From Ancistrus triradiatus (Eukaryota; Chordata; Actinopteri; Siluriformes; Loricariidae): a stretch of 64,000 bases of DNA. The position numbers and the translations under genes were made by a program. The notes beneath the pieces were generated by a model, which was not told the DNA's origin, did no database searches, and saw only the letters and a list, made by a program, of their open reading frames with translations. Below are positions 44,356 to 56,329 of this stretch, piece by piece (position 1 is the stretch's first letter; each line of letters begins with the position of its first letter). Location of the stretch: contig JAJAGP010000214.1 of assembly GCA_025084515.1 (NCBI GenBank), forward strand, positions 407,001 to 471,000. Reading direction: 5' to 3'.

Positions 44356-45640
44356 CACAAGTGGTTTTGTTATAATAATTATTTCTTGCTTGATGAGTTG
44401 TTTGTTTCTGTTTTTTACTCTAGCTAGATTTACTTCAGTTAAATACTTCACTTCAATATAATAAATTGTAATTTCAGTGTGAGATTAAGCTAATTCATCT
44501 AAAAGTAGATTTATTATCGCTCATTTTACTCATCTTTACCAGGGGTGACAATATCTGTGGAGGGTACTATACAGAACATTCCATTCTTGATTTACTCTAG
44601 TGTTTTTGGTTATTGTCTTGAACATTCAGCTTCTGTTGGGCTTCAGATTACTATACTCTGGCCTGACATTTTCCTTTGAGATGTCTGTCCATCTATTTAG
44701 TTATCTCTAATTTATGTTGTATTACCATAGAACTAAACATGCTCAAACAAAAAAATATTTAATCCATATTAAAAGCTGGGTTATGGCTTGAATCTTTTCT
44801 TCATTCTCCTTCAAAAAATTATTGTATTATACTTTTTTATACTATTTTATAATGAATGTGTTTTTTGATGAATTCACCATGACAGGGCTGTGATTAAACC
44901 TTCATTTATAATCTGATTCACTGAACTGATTCAATTAAGACATTCTTACTGTGTGAATAGCTCAGTCATGTTCAGGACATTTTTGTTAGCTTTATACCCC
45001 GACTGCACTTTCCTGACACAGCAGCATTAAGAAGAAATGTTTCCTTCTCGAGGTTGAATGTTAATGGCACTCAGGAGGTAGTTAAACTTTATCTCTGCCT
45101 CTCTTTCCCTCAAAATAAGAGCTATTTGCAGAAAGCAGACACTGTTATAAAACTGTTGTCTCTTTCAAAAGAGGGCTATTTAAATGAGCTATTATTTAGT
45201 GAATATGATTCTGCATGCTTTTAGAATATATGTTATAACAGAAGGATAAATAGTGGAAATTTTAATTTTAAAGGTGACAGGTGTTGCTTGGCACTCCTTT
45301 CTTTTTAAGCAGCACCGAAGCTGCTGGTGGGTGCTGTCTGAATGTCTTTGTACTGTCAAGAGTGTGAGAGGTTTGATGGTGTTGTGCAAGCTAAAATTAG
45401 CCACTGCTGCTCTCTCTGTGTTCAGTTATCTGTCAGCTCTTGGGTGTCACAGCAGCTCTGATGCTGCGCTCAAACAGTGATGGATGCAACTTTTATGTTT
45501 CAGCCAAAACACACAGACAGCAACAACTGTGCGGCCGCATTACATCATGTGCAAGGTTTACACAGATGTAACTTCTGCACATCCTCATCTTACCGTCTTA
45601 GAGTACAGATACTTTGCATTTTACATACATCCTGTACATA
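44356..45640. other. 1.3 kb unique sequence
   Basis: AT-rich; no gene or repeat recognised. Confidence 0.5.
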
Positions 45641-47036
45641 CAGTGGGGCAAAAAAGTATTTAGTCAGCCACTGATTGTGCAAGTTCTCCTACTTAGAAAG
45701 ATGAGAGAGGTCTGTAATTTTCAATAATTTTAAATCATGGTGGAAAATAAGTATTTGGTCACTCACAAACAAGCAACATTTCTGGCTCTCACAGGCCTGT
45801 AACTTCTTCTTGAAGACGTTCTTCTGTCCTCCACTTGTTACCTGTATTAATGGCACCTGTGTGACCTCGTTATCTGTATAAAAGACACCTGTCCACAGCC
45901 TCAAACAGTCAGACTCCAAACTCAACCATGGCCAAGACCAAAGAGCTGTTGAAGGACACCAGGAAGAAAATTGTAGACCTGCACCAGGCTGGGAAGAGTG
46001 AATCTACAATAGGCAAGCAGGTTGGTGTGAATAAATCAACTGTGGGAGCAATTGTAAGAAAATGGAAGACATACAAAGACCATTGATAATCTCCCTCGAT
46101 CTGGGGCTCCACGCAAGATCTTCATCCCATGGGGTCAAATGATCATGAACTCAGATCCTGCAGTGCCAGGTGTGTCCCCTGCTTAAGCAGTACATTGTCC
46201 AGGCCCGTCTGAAGTTTGCCAGAGAGCATATGGATGATCCAGAAGAGGATTGGGAGAATATCATGTGGTCAGTGAAACCAAATGGAACTTTTTGGTAAAA
46301 TCTCAACTGAAGGAGAAGAATGCTGAATTGCAATCCCAAGAACACCATCCCTATTGTGAAGCATGGGGGTGGAACATCATCATGCTTTTGGGGGCTGTTT
46401 TTTTCTGCAGAGGGGACAGGACGACTGATCCGTGTTAAGGGAAGAATGAACGAGGCCATGTTATGTGAGATTTTTAAGCCAAAACCTCCTTCCATCAGTG
46501 AGAGCATTGAAGATGGAATGTGGGCTGGGGTCTTCCAGTAAGACAATGGTCCCAAACACACCGCTCGAGAAACAAAGGAGTGGGCTCCGTAAAAAGCATT
46601 TCAAGGTCCTGGAGTGGCCTAGCCAGTCTCCAGACCTCAGCCCCATAGAAAATGTGTGGAGGGAGTTGAAAGTCCGTGTTGCCCCAAAACATCACTGCTC
46701 TAGAGGAGATCTGCATGGAGGAATGGGCCAAAATACCAGCTACAGTGTGTGCCAACCTGGTGAAGACTTACAGGAAACGTTTAACCTCTGTCATTGCCAA
46801 CAAAGGTTATGTTACAAAGTATTGAATTGAACTTTTGTTATTGACCAAATACTTATTTTCCACCATAATTTACAATTAACGCTTTAAAAATCACAATGTG
46901 ATTTCCTAGATTTTTTTCTCATTTTGTCTCTCATAGTTGAAGTGTACCTATGATGAAAATTACACACCTCTCTCATTTTTTAAGTAGGAGAACTTGCACA
47001 ATCAGTGGCTGACTAAATACTTTTTTTCCCCCACTG
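45641..47036 (+). mobile_element. Tc1 transposon family T5, copy 1
   Basis: Ends cagtggggcaaaaaagtatt and, reversed, cagtgggggaaaaaaagtat; TA at 45639-45640 and 47037-47038. 1396 bp. The left inverted repeat has an internal deletion after ctgtaattttc. It abuts repeat R1c with only TATA between them. Confidence 0.95.
45928..46825 (+). pseudogene. Tc1 transposase (T5 copy 1), multiply broken
   Basis: ATG at 45928 opens 'MAKTKELLKDTRKKIVDLHQ', then 'GKSESTIGKQVGVNKSTVGA' (helix-turn-helix). An extra base near 46075 breaks the frame before 'DNLPRSGAPRKI' (the linker). Later blocks: 'ARLKFAREHMDDPEEDWENI', 'MWSVKPNGTFW' (the first catalytic Asp of the WSDETK motif is lost), 'VKHGGGTSSCFWGLFFSAEG', then 'NTPLEKQRSGLRKKHFKV' over the decayed second acidic block, and 'LEWPSQSPDLSPIENVWREL' with the final Glu kept. 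Stop at 46823-46825 after 'GYVTKY'. Inactive. Confidence 0.92.
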
Positions 47037-47040
47037 TATA

Positions 47041-47720
47041 CAGCGGTACCTCGGGTCTTGCCGCTAACTTGTTCCAGAAGGCTTGTCAAGGAACTGGAAA
47101 TGACAAGTACCGAGCAAATTTTCCCCATAAGGAATAATGTAAATTGAATGAAATCCGTTCCAGACCCCCAGTAAATCCACACTATATAAGGCATTATATG
47201 CATTAATGGAGTTGTATTGTACAGGTGCACCCTGAATTATGAAGAATATACGTTCCAACAAAGAAGAGCTGTCTATATTGTATCATAGCAGATCCTACGA
47301 TAAGTAAACATAAGTAAGTTAATGTTTAAAACACTTACATTAACCTACATTTGGCCAAAATATTAACACACAGCTTATTTTATAATAAAGTGTTCAGAAA
47401 TCTCTTGTATTTAGTAATGGATTGGAAGTGAAAAGTAAAAGCAAAACACTTACCCTATTGGTGAAATCATAGGTGCTAATGCTAACCACAGCCTGTGCTT
47501 CTTTTCGGTTTCCTTTCAGTTGGCTGTTATAACTAAGCTTTTTAGGATCCATGGAGACTTATTTGCACTAAGTGTACTGTAGTGTAGATGTAAAAAACAC
47601 AGCTTCAATGAACTAGGGCTATTGTGAATCTGAATCACCGAATCACTGTGTGTTGACTCGTGACTCGTGAATCATAAATCGTGAATTGAGCTTCGGCTAA
47701 CACTGAAGTGTGAGCTCCCC
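47041..47720 (-). repeat. interspersed repeat R1, copy c
   Basis: Begins cagcggtacctcgggtcttg next to TATA, then cttgttccagaaggcttgtc, ccgttccagacccccagtaa, ggagttgtattgtacagg, cttacattaacctacatttg, ttattttataataaagtg, cttaccctattggtga, atggagacttatttgcac and gaatcactgtgtgttgac, all reversed with respect to copies a and b. Most complete copy of the terminal region. The site occupied by T4 in copy b is empty here (47555-47570). Confidence 0.78.
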
Positions 47721-49000
47721 TTCACTTATATATATTTCATGCTGCCTCATCATGAAAGACTTTAAAAGTGTGTAAAGAGGATATTTTCATTTAAATATGT
47801 TACTTAATCGGTTGTGATGTTATTTAAAGCAAATAATGTTCCTTATTTCTTAGACATTTGAGATCCTCACATGTTCATATTTTGGTTAGCTATGTACTAG
47901 AGCCACACAGAAATGCCAACATGGTTAGAAAGCATGGCCAGACTGTCTAGCTAAAGATAAAGCCATATATATTTTTTTCCTTTTACTGTATCTTGCACTC
48001 TTTTCTTCTTTCATGCTTCATTTCTGTGTGCTGTGTTAAAGACCCCTTTTTAAATGGAGTATTCATTCTGATGTATCTTTGCTATACCATTTGTTCCTGT
48101 ATGGATAAAACAATATAAGAAACATTCAATCTCATTAAAGCTAGCACTGCCAGCTGTATGCTAATCGGACGCACATGTGAGTGAAGGGAACGGCTGCGTA
48201 AGAATGGAAGAAGCGCTTCATTGGCTCTGCTCAGTGTGATGGATGGAGTTTCATGGTGGCAAAAGGTCAGAGATTTCATGAGAATGAGCTACAGATCACT
48301 GCATTCAAAACACTTCGGTTCACGCGAACAGTGGCTCAGCCTCTGATACAGAAGTAGATGAAACAGCTCCTGACTGACTGCATTCTGTTACAGGGTCGCT
48401 CCACACATCTCCTGCACTTTAGTTATTTGTTGGATGCAATGGAGTGCGTGCAAAACACTGTGTAGAGGTGTGAGGATATACACTCCTCAAGGAAAAAAGA
48501 GGCAAACCAACAATGGCTTTTCTTAATGGCCCTAACAACAAAGCAATGGTCAGATAATTAGTAAGGACTAAGAATATGCACTCCTGAGACCTGTATCACC
48601 ATTTGCTTGCCACTGCTCATGGTTGCAATGAACCACTGGGGTGAAAGCTGGAAATAGTGAAATTCTTGATTTAAGGTTAGTCACTAATTTGCCCATTTCC
48701 CCCAGTCCCCCCTCATATCCCCTTTTATTATAATAAGCATAGACTTGTTATAGATTTGAGTAATAGATAGAGTAAAGTGAAAAATGTTTCCCATTAATTT
48801 GTGTTTAATGTGACAAAGGGTTCAACTAATCTTTGAAGAAAAAACAAAAAAGCAGATATTTTGGAAGATTCTGATCACCCAGAAAAGTGTTAATTTGAGG
48901 TTTAGATCAAACATTTAAATCTTTTCATGATTATATCTTTGTCCCCCCTTCAAGAGTTGACTTTAGCAGCAAGTCGTGACAAGAAAATGATGATACAGGT
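47721..49000. other. 1.3 kb unique sequence
   Basis: No gene or repeat recognised. Confidence 0.5.
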
Positions 49001-49008
49001 CTCAGGAG
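49001..49008. repeat. hAT target-site duplication, left
   Basis: ctcaggag, repeated exactly at 49973-49980. Confidence 0.95.
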
Positions 49009-49234
49009 TAGGGCTGCAACTAACGATTATTTTAAGAATCGCTTAATCGGTCGATTATTTTTTCGATTAATCGAAAACCTTTCCATGTCTTTATTCAGAA
49101 ATATAACATTAAATAACAGAGCAAATAAGTGCTTACAATAAATTTAAATAACAAATTAAATAATAAAGAAAAATATGTGCATCTCTGATGCAAACACTAC
49201 ATACAAACTCATTCACTCCCTTTCTTTAGGAACT

Positions 49235-49333
49235 TGCATTGCAATCCAAAAATGTTAGCATGTCAGCATGCTCCAGGCTAAAGCTGGCTCTCTCTTTAGA
49301 GACTATTTTTCCTGCCGCAGAAGATAAACGCTC
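49235..49333 (-). pseudogene. hAT transposase C-terminal fragment
   Basis: Minus-strand translation reads 'ERLSSAAGKIVSKERASFSL' followed by 'EHADMLTFLDCNA', which is the conserved hAT C-terminal dimerisation motif (ERxFSxAGxIVxxxRxxLxPEHxxMLxFL). It is open across about 33 codons, but the catalytic RNase H-like core and zinc finger are absent from the 964-bp element. Confidence 0.9.
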
Positions 49334-49483
49334 AGACAGGTGTTGAAGTACCAGGATTGCATAAATAGGACTTGGCTAGCTTGACCAATATAGGATGTCT
49401 CTCTTAACTCCATCACTGTCATTATCCAGCTAACCAGCATCAACCGTGCTATTCCCGTTCGCATAGTGTGAGGGCACCGTTAC

Positions 49484-49628
49484 GTTTCCTCACTTCAAAA
49501 CGGAACAAACTCGAGATATTGTGATGACTTAAGCTATTGTTGACCTACAATCATCCTCATCGGTCACCGCAACAACAGTGTAAATCACCGCAATATCCCG
49601 AGTTTGTTCCGTTTTGAAGTGAGGAAAC
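49484..49628. repeat. inverted repeat inside the hAT element
   Basis: Arms 49484-49521 and 49591-49628 are 38 bp with one mismatch (left arm starts gtttcctcacttcaaaacgg), separated by 69 bp. May be a second nested palindromic element or an internal rearrangement. Confidence 0.92.
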
Positions 49629-49972
49629 ATGTTTTCGTTTCGAGGGCTGTATCAGCACCGTGCCGCTCCCGTGCCGGGTCAAATCACTTTTGCAAAGTTT
49701 GCATGTTACACATTTTTTAGTTGTGTGAAGCGTGAATTCTTAACGCTAACTTGTTTTGAAGATTCCGTGTCCGCGCCGGCTCCGCCTCACTCCGTTCAAT
49801 CGCTCGTATTTTTTTTTTCCCAGCGTTGACAAAGTGCCGCAAGTAACGTAAGCGTATACGATAAGGCGGGGGACACAAATCATGCGACACAATGAATCAA
49901 TAATGATATTCGTTGTCGAGACTTTTAATAATCGGTTATTATCGATTTTATCGATTCGTTGTTGCAGCCCTA

Positions 49973-49980
49973 CTCAGGAG
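49973..49980. repeat. hAT target-site duplication, right
   Basis: ctcaggag, exact partner of 49001-49008. Confidence 0.95.
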
Positions 49981-50658
49981 TGTATTTTCTTACTTCTTAC
50001 ACATTTGTTGACATATGGTTTGTTATTAGTACCAATTTAAGATTTGCCTCGTTTTTATCTATTTATTTATTTAGTGAGTTAGTTAGTTAATTAGCCGTTT
50101 CTTATTTTTATATTTTATTATTTTATGCATTTTATGTATTTATTGTATTGTATTTATTTATTTATTTTTGACCAGCTAAAATGTCATTACTAGTGTTGTC
50201 AGTGCATAAATGATTTAATTGCATCAATGGCACCAATTTTATCACATTAATCAACAATAATCACATTCTTTTTCTAAAAAAGCATGAACAATATGATTGT
50301 TTTCCCTTTAAGAAACTCTACATAAAAAATATATATTTCAATAAACACAAAAATCAGCATGTTCAAGCCGTTATCTCATGTGCCAGGCATATTGTTAAAC
50401 ATGTAGTGACATTCTGTGTGTCTATGTGATGCATCCGCTGTAAAACAGTAATGAGTAAACCTTTGTGTGGTCGTTCCTCACAGACTATTGTGACCCTACG
50501 TAGTAAACAGGAACAGTCATTAGGGCACCAGTTCAGATAACGCAGTGGGGTGTATCTCATTAATGCATCATCAGTCTCACTAGCACTTAACTGTTGTTTG
50601 TTTCTGCAGAACAGAGCCTGCATTTTACGTCTTCCAGCGTCGGTGAATTTATATACGC
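49981..50658. other. AT-rich sequence
   Basis: ATTT-type low complexity at 50055-50170; otherwise nothing recognised. Confidence 0.5.
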
Positions 50659-50765
50659 TACATGGTCAAAAGTTTGTGGACACCCAAAAATTACATAGAA
50701 AACATGGGTATTAATTTGGAGTTTGCATCCCCCATTGCTGCTTATATGAACAGCAGGAGCCAGTG
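50659..50765 (+). repeat. terminal remnant of a Tc1-type transposon
   Basis: tacatggtcaaaagtttgtg followed by gacaccc, and further on acatgggtattaatttggag and ccattgctgctta: the end of a vertebrate Tc1-like family whose tips read 'tatggtcaaaagtttgtgga'. No transposase or second end found. Confidence 0.55.
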
Positions 50766-51529
50766 ACACTAAGATGTGCTTGGTAGTTTGTTTACTTGGG
50801 CATTTTGATTATTAACTACTGAATTAACAAGCTGAATTGATGTGAAAACATAACACAGAAAATGGCTATGTATGACTCAGCACTAATTAGTCTTGAAAGT
50901 TTATGCTTGAAGATTATCAACTAATAAAACAAATAATGACATTTTCCTGTCTGGCCACTTTTATTAGTGCCACAGTAGCTGTGTATATTATTCCTAAAAT
51001 GCATGCTCTTTTAAGGTTTCTCAATGACTCAGACTTCTTTCTCTTTTTCTCAATGCTGGTGAATTAGAATAGATAATTAGTTTAATTATAATCAGATGTA
51101 ATGAGCCCTATTCAGCTGTATTGGAGAATAGTTTGAGGTGGCGCAGTGATGTCGATATTTTTTTTCCTGCTGAGAACCCAATGAGCTCATTCAGAATCAA
51201 ATGGAGCTTGAAATTGAAGGGAAGAGCTGATAGAGAGATGGACGACACGTGGACAAAAACAACACAAACAGCTTGATAATTGCTGTTGGCTTCTCCCAAA
51301 AAAGGCATTTTAATACTGAAAATCCCATAGAGCTCGAAAGAGTCACTATCAAGTGTTCAGAGGGGATCCCCAAGCTTAGAATGTAGGCAGCTTTTGTGGT
51401 TTCAAATTGGACGTGATGAGCACTTTTAGTACTTTTAATAACGACTACATGATGACATCTGTGGTATGTCACAATGTGAGGAATGCAAACACAAAAGTTT
51501 CAATTATATACTGTCCAAGTGTACTATAT
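50766..51529. other. unique sequence
   Basis: Nothing recognised. Confidence 0.5.
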
Positions 51530-51585
51530 AATTACATTGTATATGTATATATTATATATACATATATTATGTACTTATGTAGTAT

Positions 51586-51628
<43 letters not shown>

Positions 51629-51712
51629 TTACCTAAGACATAATATTGTATATATAATTAAAAATAACAAGCAAGTAATTATATAATATAGAGAGAGATT
51701 ATATTAGATATA

Positions 51713-51751
<39 letters not shown>

Positions 51752-51835
51752 TATATATATTATATATATATATACACACACACACACATACACTGTATAT
51801 ATATATACACAGTATATATATATATATATACTGCC
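51530..51835. repeat. AT-dinucleotide-rich palindromic block
   Basis: Several (TA)n/(AT)n runs (51585-51620, 51716-51775, 51797-51830), with atacacaca and tgtgtat-type edges. Self-complementary and likely unstable in cloning and assembly. Confidence 0.9.
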
Positions 51836-53604
51836 TGGCCATATATATTTAAATGTGAAGAACCAGTAATATGCAATAATATTCACTCACCCAGAGCAGA
51901 GACTCTTCTGATCAGGTCATGCTTGTGTCATGATGATGTTAAAACTTCAGGCACACACACCACACAAACTACACCTGCCCCCGAAACTGTCTGTCTGTTA
52001 ATGAGCCCGGCTGTGGGAAAGAATGATGGAGAGAAAGACAGAGACTGATGAGCACTATTATTTCTTATTCCTCAGAAGATGGATTATCACATTATTCACA
52101 TTAATGAAATACAAAATACAATGGCATACTTTAACAGGTATACTTTAACCTATGGTCCAATAAATAACATTATTCTGGTAAGAGTAATGTAATATTTCAC
52201 TTGCCAGGTTTTCTAGTATCTTGTGTTATTTAAAGACAATAAACTCTATTAAAAACATGGGTCCCAAGTTTAGAGTTGCTTGGGACCCAAGCAAAAAAAT
52301 AAAAAATAAAATAAAAAAATAGTATGCAGCTTTTCCAGATTGCAGGCGCACCACATCCCTAACCACTGTGATGTGGAAGGGATAACTGTCATGTGTTGCT
52401 TGGGGAAGGAGGCTTTTACAGGCAAAACCAGTCCCCAAGGAAGAAGGAACTTCCTGTATATAACCAAAAGTATGTCTTATTACGAGAGAACACATACGAG
52501 GGAAGGAGAGAGTGTGTGTACTTGGGTTACTATGACAGGGGATTAGATCTGGGGATCTCAGGGTTCTGAGCAGGGCAAGTCTACATCCGCACCACTGGCC
52601 TCTTGACACACAGCCAGTCATATGTTTACCACCAGTATCTAGCATAGAGAAATCGTGCTGATACTGGAATTGGCCAGTGTATATAGCAAGTCAGCCAGGT
52701 ACAGCTCGTAAAGTGTAGCCTGTTAATGCTGAATGAGCTAACCCATGTGACCATGCTGTAGCTTCTGGGTAATATATTTGACCTGCAGGACACAAGCTTG
52801 CACTATGGGCCCCTGCTGCCCTCTCTGGTCAGAGGTGGCACTGCAGTTGGCTTGACAAATGTGCGTAGTCCTGAGGTGGCAGTAGTGGCATGCGGCTCCT
52901 GACAGATAACTGTACATGGCTTTTAGTACATGTAAATGGAGGTTTTTATCTGATTGTTGATACAAATAAACAGTTCAGTTGGAACCAGAATCAGAATGAT
53001 TTCATCCTGACCGATGAAAGTCTCTGCATATAAATGTAGTCAGGTTGATTGATTTGATCAACTGCAGGTCAAGGACAGCCTTGTTATGATCGTGTTCTAA
53101 TACGCTGCATAATTAGTGTTCTGTAATATCAGGTAATGGTGCCTGAAACATAACCAGGTTATTGTCCCACACAGTACTGATAGTTTTTGGCTCGTTTGTG
53201 TCATTTACTGCAGTCTGATTGTGTTACAGCCGTGTTGGTGAAGCGGTGAGCCTCTGCTTGCCATTACATGGTGCTTTATGCGGCCCTGGAGCTGTACAGC
53301 ACAGATATTGCAGCACTGCTGCTGTTATGTGGATCTGAATGGAGCTGAATCAGTCTCCAAAGGCGGAACCAGTACATTCATTCCAATATGAACATGACTA
53401 GAGTTACAGCTTCTGGAGCTTTATGTTTCCTAACATGGGGTGAATAAATGAGGCGAGCTACTTCTTCCACTTCATTAAATGTCACTACTGTAGATGAGGT
53501 TAATTGTATAGTGTTCTTTAACAAGGAAAGAGTAACTGTTGGAAAGTCACTGTAAGAATAAAGCACTCCTGGATGCTTCGGTTCGATCCGAACGTCAGAC
53601 TCCA
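51836..53604. other. 1.8 kb unique sequence
   Basis: No gene or repeat recognised. The open frame at 52226-52645 (minus, 139 codons) shows no domain and is low-complexity near its end. Confidence 0.45.
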
Positions 53605-53735
53605 CCTGTCTGGAGTTTGCATGTTCTCCCCATGACTGGGTCGGTTTACTCTGGTTTCCTCCCACATTCCAAAGACATGCGTTAATTGGACCACTGGTTA
53701 ATTGGTCGCTCTAAACTGGCCCAGTATGAATGTGT
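53605..53735 (+). repeat. repeat M, forward copy
   Basis: tctggagtttgcatgttctc, ctctggtttcctcccacatt, ccaaagacatgcgttaattg and ggtcgctctaaactggccc: a very common fish interspersed repeat phrase. Family not assigned. Confidence 0.65.
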
Positions 53736-54159
53736 TTTACTAATATTGAGGTAACCCTGGTTCCGTTGAGAATAGCCATTAATGCATCGGACATTTATAA
53801 CAGAGACGAATTAGTTTAAAGACATCCTTGTATGATTAGATTACTTTTCCATCTTCCTTTCTTTTTTTATCGAATTTATTCACGTTTTGACATTGCTTAT
53901 CCTGGCCTGAGTGGGGTCTGGAGACTATCCCGGAATTCATAGTCCACAGGCGAGCACGGATCCTAAACTGGGTGCCAGTCCATTGCAGGACAGGGCACGG
54001 TTAGCTGTTGTAATGCCATGGGATGATTTCCTCACCTGGCCTATTCATCAGAAATGCCCACTCGTGCCTGTTTGATGCTCGGCCCTGCCATAAGGAAGCG
54101 GGACTCGAACAATCGTCGTCACTGTGTTAGGGCAGCGAATTTTTTCATTTATTATACCC
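53736..54159. repeat. repeat M-like composite
   Basis: At 53895-54000, 'gcctgagtggggtctggaga', 'ctatcccgga' and 'ggtgccagtccattgcagga' is the continuation typically found with repeat M phrases. The flanks (53736-53880, 54010-54159) are unrecognised. Confidence 0.45.
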
Positions 54160-54357
54160 TAACTGGCAGCACAGCGCACAAACCAGGAACCAACCCTATG
54201 CCAACTGACCCAAGGCACGTCTTCTGAACGTAGCAAAAAAGCAGAGAACCTGGAGCAAAGCCACGCAGACGAAGGGAGAACATGCAAACTCCATTCAGGC
54301 AGGGAATCAAACTGGGGAGATTACGTAACTGTGAGGCCACAGCACTAACCACAAAGC
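54160..54357 (-). repeat. repeat M, reversed copy
   Basis: agggagaacatgcaaactcc, ggcagggaatcaaactgggg and gtgaggccacagcactaacc; reversed relative to 53605. Confidence 0.65.
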
Positions 54358-55369
54358 CACTGTTTGTTTTAAGTTATTTATATTATATAAATTGTTTTGA
54401 AATTAATTTCTGGACCGAGCTGCACCATGCATGTCCTTTCTATCAATAAGAAGCTACCGTTTTGGTTTATGCCAATGCAGTGATTAATTATAGCATAAAT
54501 ACGTGAAGAAGCTCGCTGTGATCCAGCAGAGGACATTTTACTGTTTCTTTCTAACACTTTTGCACGTGCAGCAAGGAACTTACTAGGTGTCAGAAATGGA
54601 GACTTTCACAGTATTTTAAGCATTTTTCGAGCACCCACTGAGCTCAAACTTCAAAGCACAATGTAAATCAAGAGAGGAGAGAAGAAATCACCTCATATGC
54701 ATACATTAGCATATTTTCAGTTTAAATTTGGCATAAATTCATTACTGGGAGTCTTTAATCTAAAGCAGACTTCTTGTTTTCACCTACTTTTCTCAACTGC
54801 TGTCCTTCCGTTTGAAACCATGGTAGATGAGCGTATTTCTCTTATTAACTTTCATTCCGACAGCCTCGCTACATCACAGGTAAGGAATTTAGTTTGAAGT
54901 TTAAAGTGCAAGAAAACTGAGCTGATCTGCTTAAGCGCTGCGTTCCGGTATCTACTTTTCCTCCTCATTGTGTTTAATGTCAACATAAAATAACATTTGG
55001 AGCAATTGGTTGAGCTTCTGTCGTTTGACATTTTGCGATTAAGCATGATTAAGAGACTGTGCTTTTCTGACATTTACAGCCGCAGAAACATTTGGTGTTC
55101 GATTTTACCAGATGAAGGAGGACCGGATGGCTGAGTCGCACCAACTAGAGGGAAGAAAGGATAAAACTCCTCCGAATTTTCCTGCAACATAAGAGACAAA
55201 ATTGGGACCAGATGATTAACAGCAGACGAGATTAAGCTTACAGTACATTTCTAAAAACCGCATAAACACAATGATGCTACAGTAAAATTGGCACAAATTG
55301 ACATATTCCATAGATTTATTTCACAAGTGTACAATGTTAAAAAATAATATTAACCTGCCTAATCACAGC
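54358..55369. other. 1 kb unique sequence
   Basis: Nothing recognised. Confidence 0.5.
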
Positions 55370-55888
55370 CATATTCTACAGTAATTGCTAGATACAGGAT
55401 TCTTTTAGTGTGTTGTGTGTTGTGTGTTGCTCTGGGTGGATCAGACACCTCAGTGTCACTGCTGGACTGAAAACAGTCCACCAACCAAAAATGTCCAGCC
55501 ACCAGCATCCTGTAGATACCGTCCTCTGAGCACTGATGAGCTCTGACTTTACATCTGCAATGTGGAGCAATATGGTAGATGTGTCTATTAAAGTGTACAG
55601 GGAGTGAGCAGTGTTTTAAAACTCCGGCAGCATTGCAATGTACACACTGACACACCGCCACCAAATCAGTGTCACTGCAGTCCTGAGAATGATCCGCCAT
55701 CCCAATAATACCTGATCCTGTGGGGATCCTGACCATTAGAGAACAGAGCACAAAGTATGTAGAGAAACAGATGGACTACAGTCTGTAATTGTAGAACTAC
55801 AAGGTGCAGTGAGCACTGAAACTCAAAGAAATGATAAGCAAGAATATAAACTGAAAAATATAGAATACCTCAGACTTTTGCACAGCAC
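55370..55888 (+). repeat. non-autonomous interspersed repeat
   Basis: ggtggatcagacacctcagt, gtcactgctggactgaaaac, agtccaccaaccaaaaatg, tcagtgtcactgcagtcctg, agaatgatccgcc and cctgtggggatcctgaccat, agatggactacagtctgtaa: a widespread fish repeat phrase with no coding capacity. It ends near ttttgcacagcactgta, a Tc1-style tip, which may belong to a second element. Confidence 0.6.
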
Positions 55889-56329
55889 TGTATTAAAATA
55901 AAATGGCATTCCACTGCATTACAAAAGTCCCAATATTCTAAAATATGTTTGCCCACTGCTTCCATAAACTGTTTACATGACAGACATTTGTAATAGGATT
56001 CTAAAGGCAAAAGTTGAGGCTGTCTATAAAAACACAGATATTTGGTTGAATGGTGGAGTGTTTGGAGTGTTCTGTTTCTGAAGACAAACTTCATGTATGT
56101 CATCTTAATTATGAAAGCTATCGTTTTACCAGGGTTTTTTGGCAGAAGGAAAACTATGAATGGTTACTATAGTATCTCTACCATGGATTTACCAAAGCAC
56201 TATTGTAAAACCATAGTGAATTCATAGTATACACATAGTGACCATAAGATACCTTAGTAGTTTAACTGGAACTAATAGAACTAGCTATAAACTACATAGC
56301 TTACAGTAACTGTGGTTATTGTATAGTTA
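55889..56329. other. unique sequence
   Basis: Repeated 'accatagtga/taccatgg' words at 56160-56240; nothing else. Confidence 0.4.

Larger units (their letters stand above)
49009..49972 (-). mobile_element. hAT transposon, non-autonomous, 964 bp
   Basis: Perfect 12-bp inverted ends tagggctgcaac / gttgcagcccta between exact 8-bp target duplications, the hallmark of hAT elements. Subterminal regions carry repeated cgattaatcg / aatcgattt words, the typical transposase-binding pattern. A short piece of transposase remains on the minus strand and a 38-bp-arm hairpin occupies the middle. Confidence 0.97.

Noticed and set aside
52226..52645. 139-codon minus-strand open frame
   Set aside because: No domain is recognised, and part is a low-complexity Phe/Ile-rich stretch from an A-rich run.
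52795..52850. CTCF-like words around ctgctgccctctctgg and agaggtggcactgc
   Set aside because: Neither fits the core at three or more key positions.
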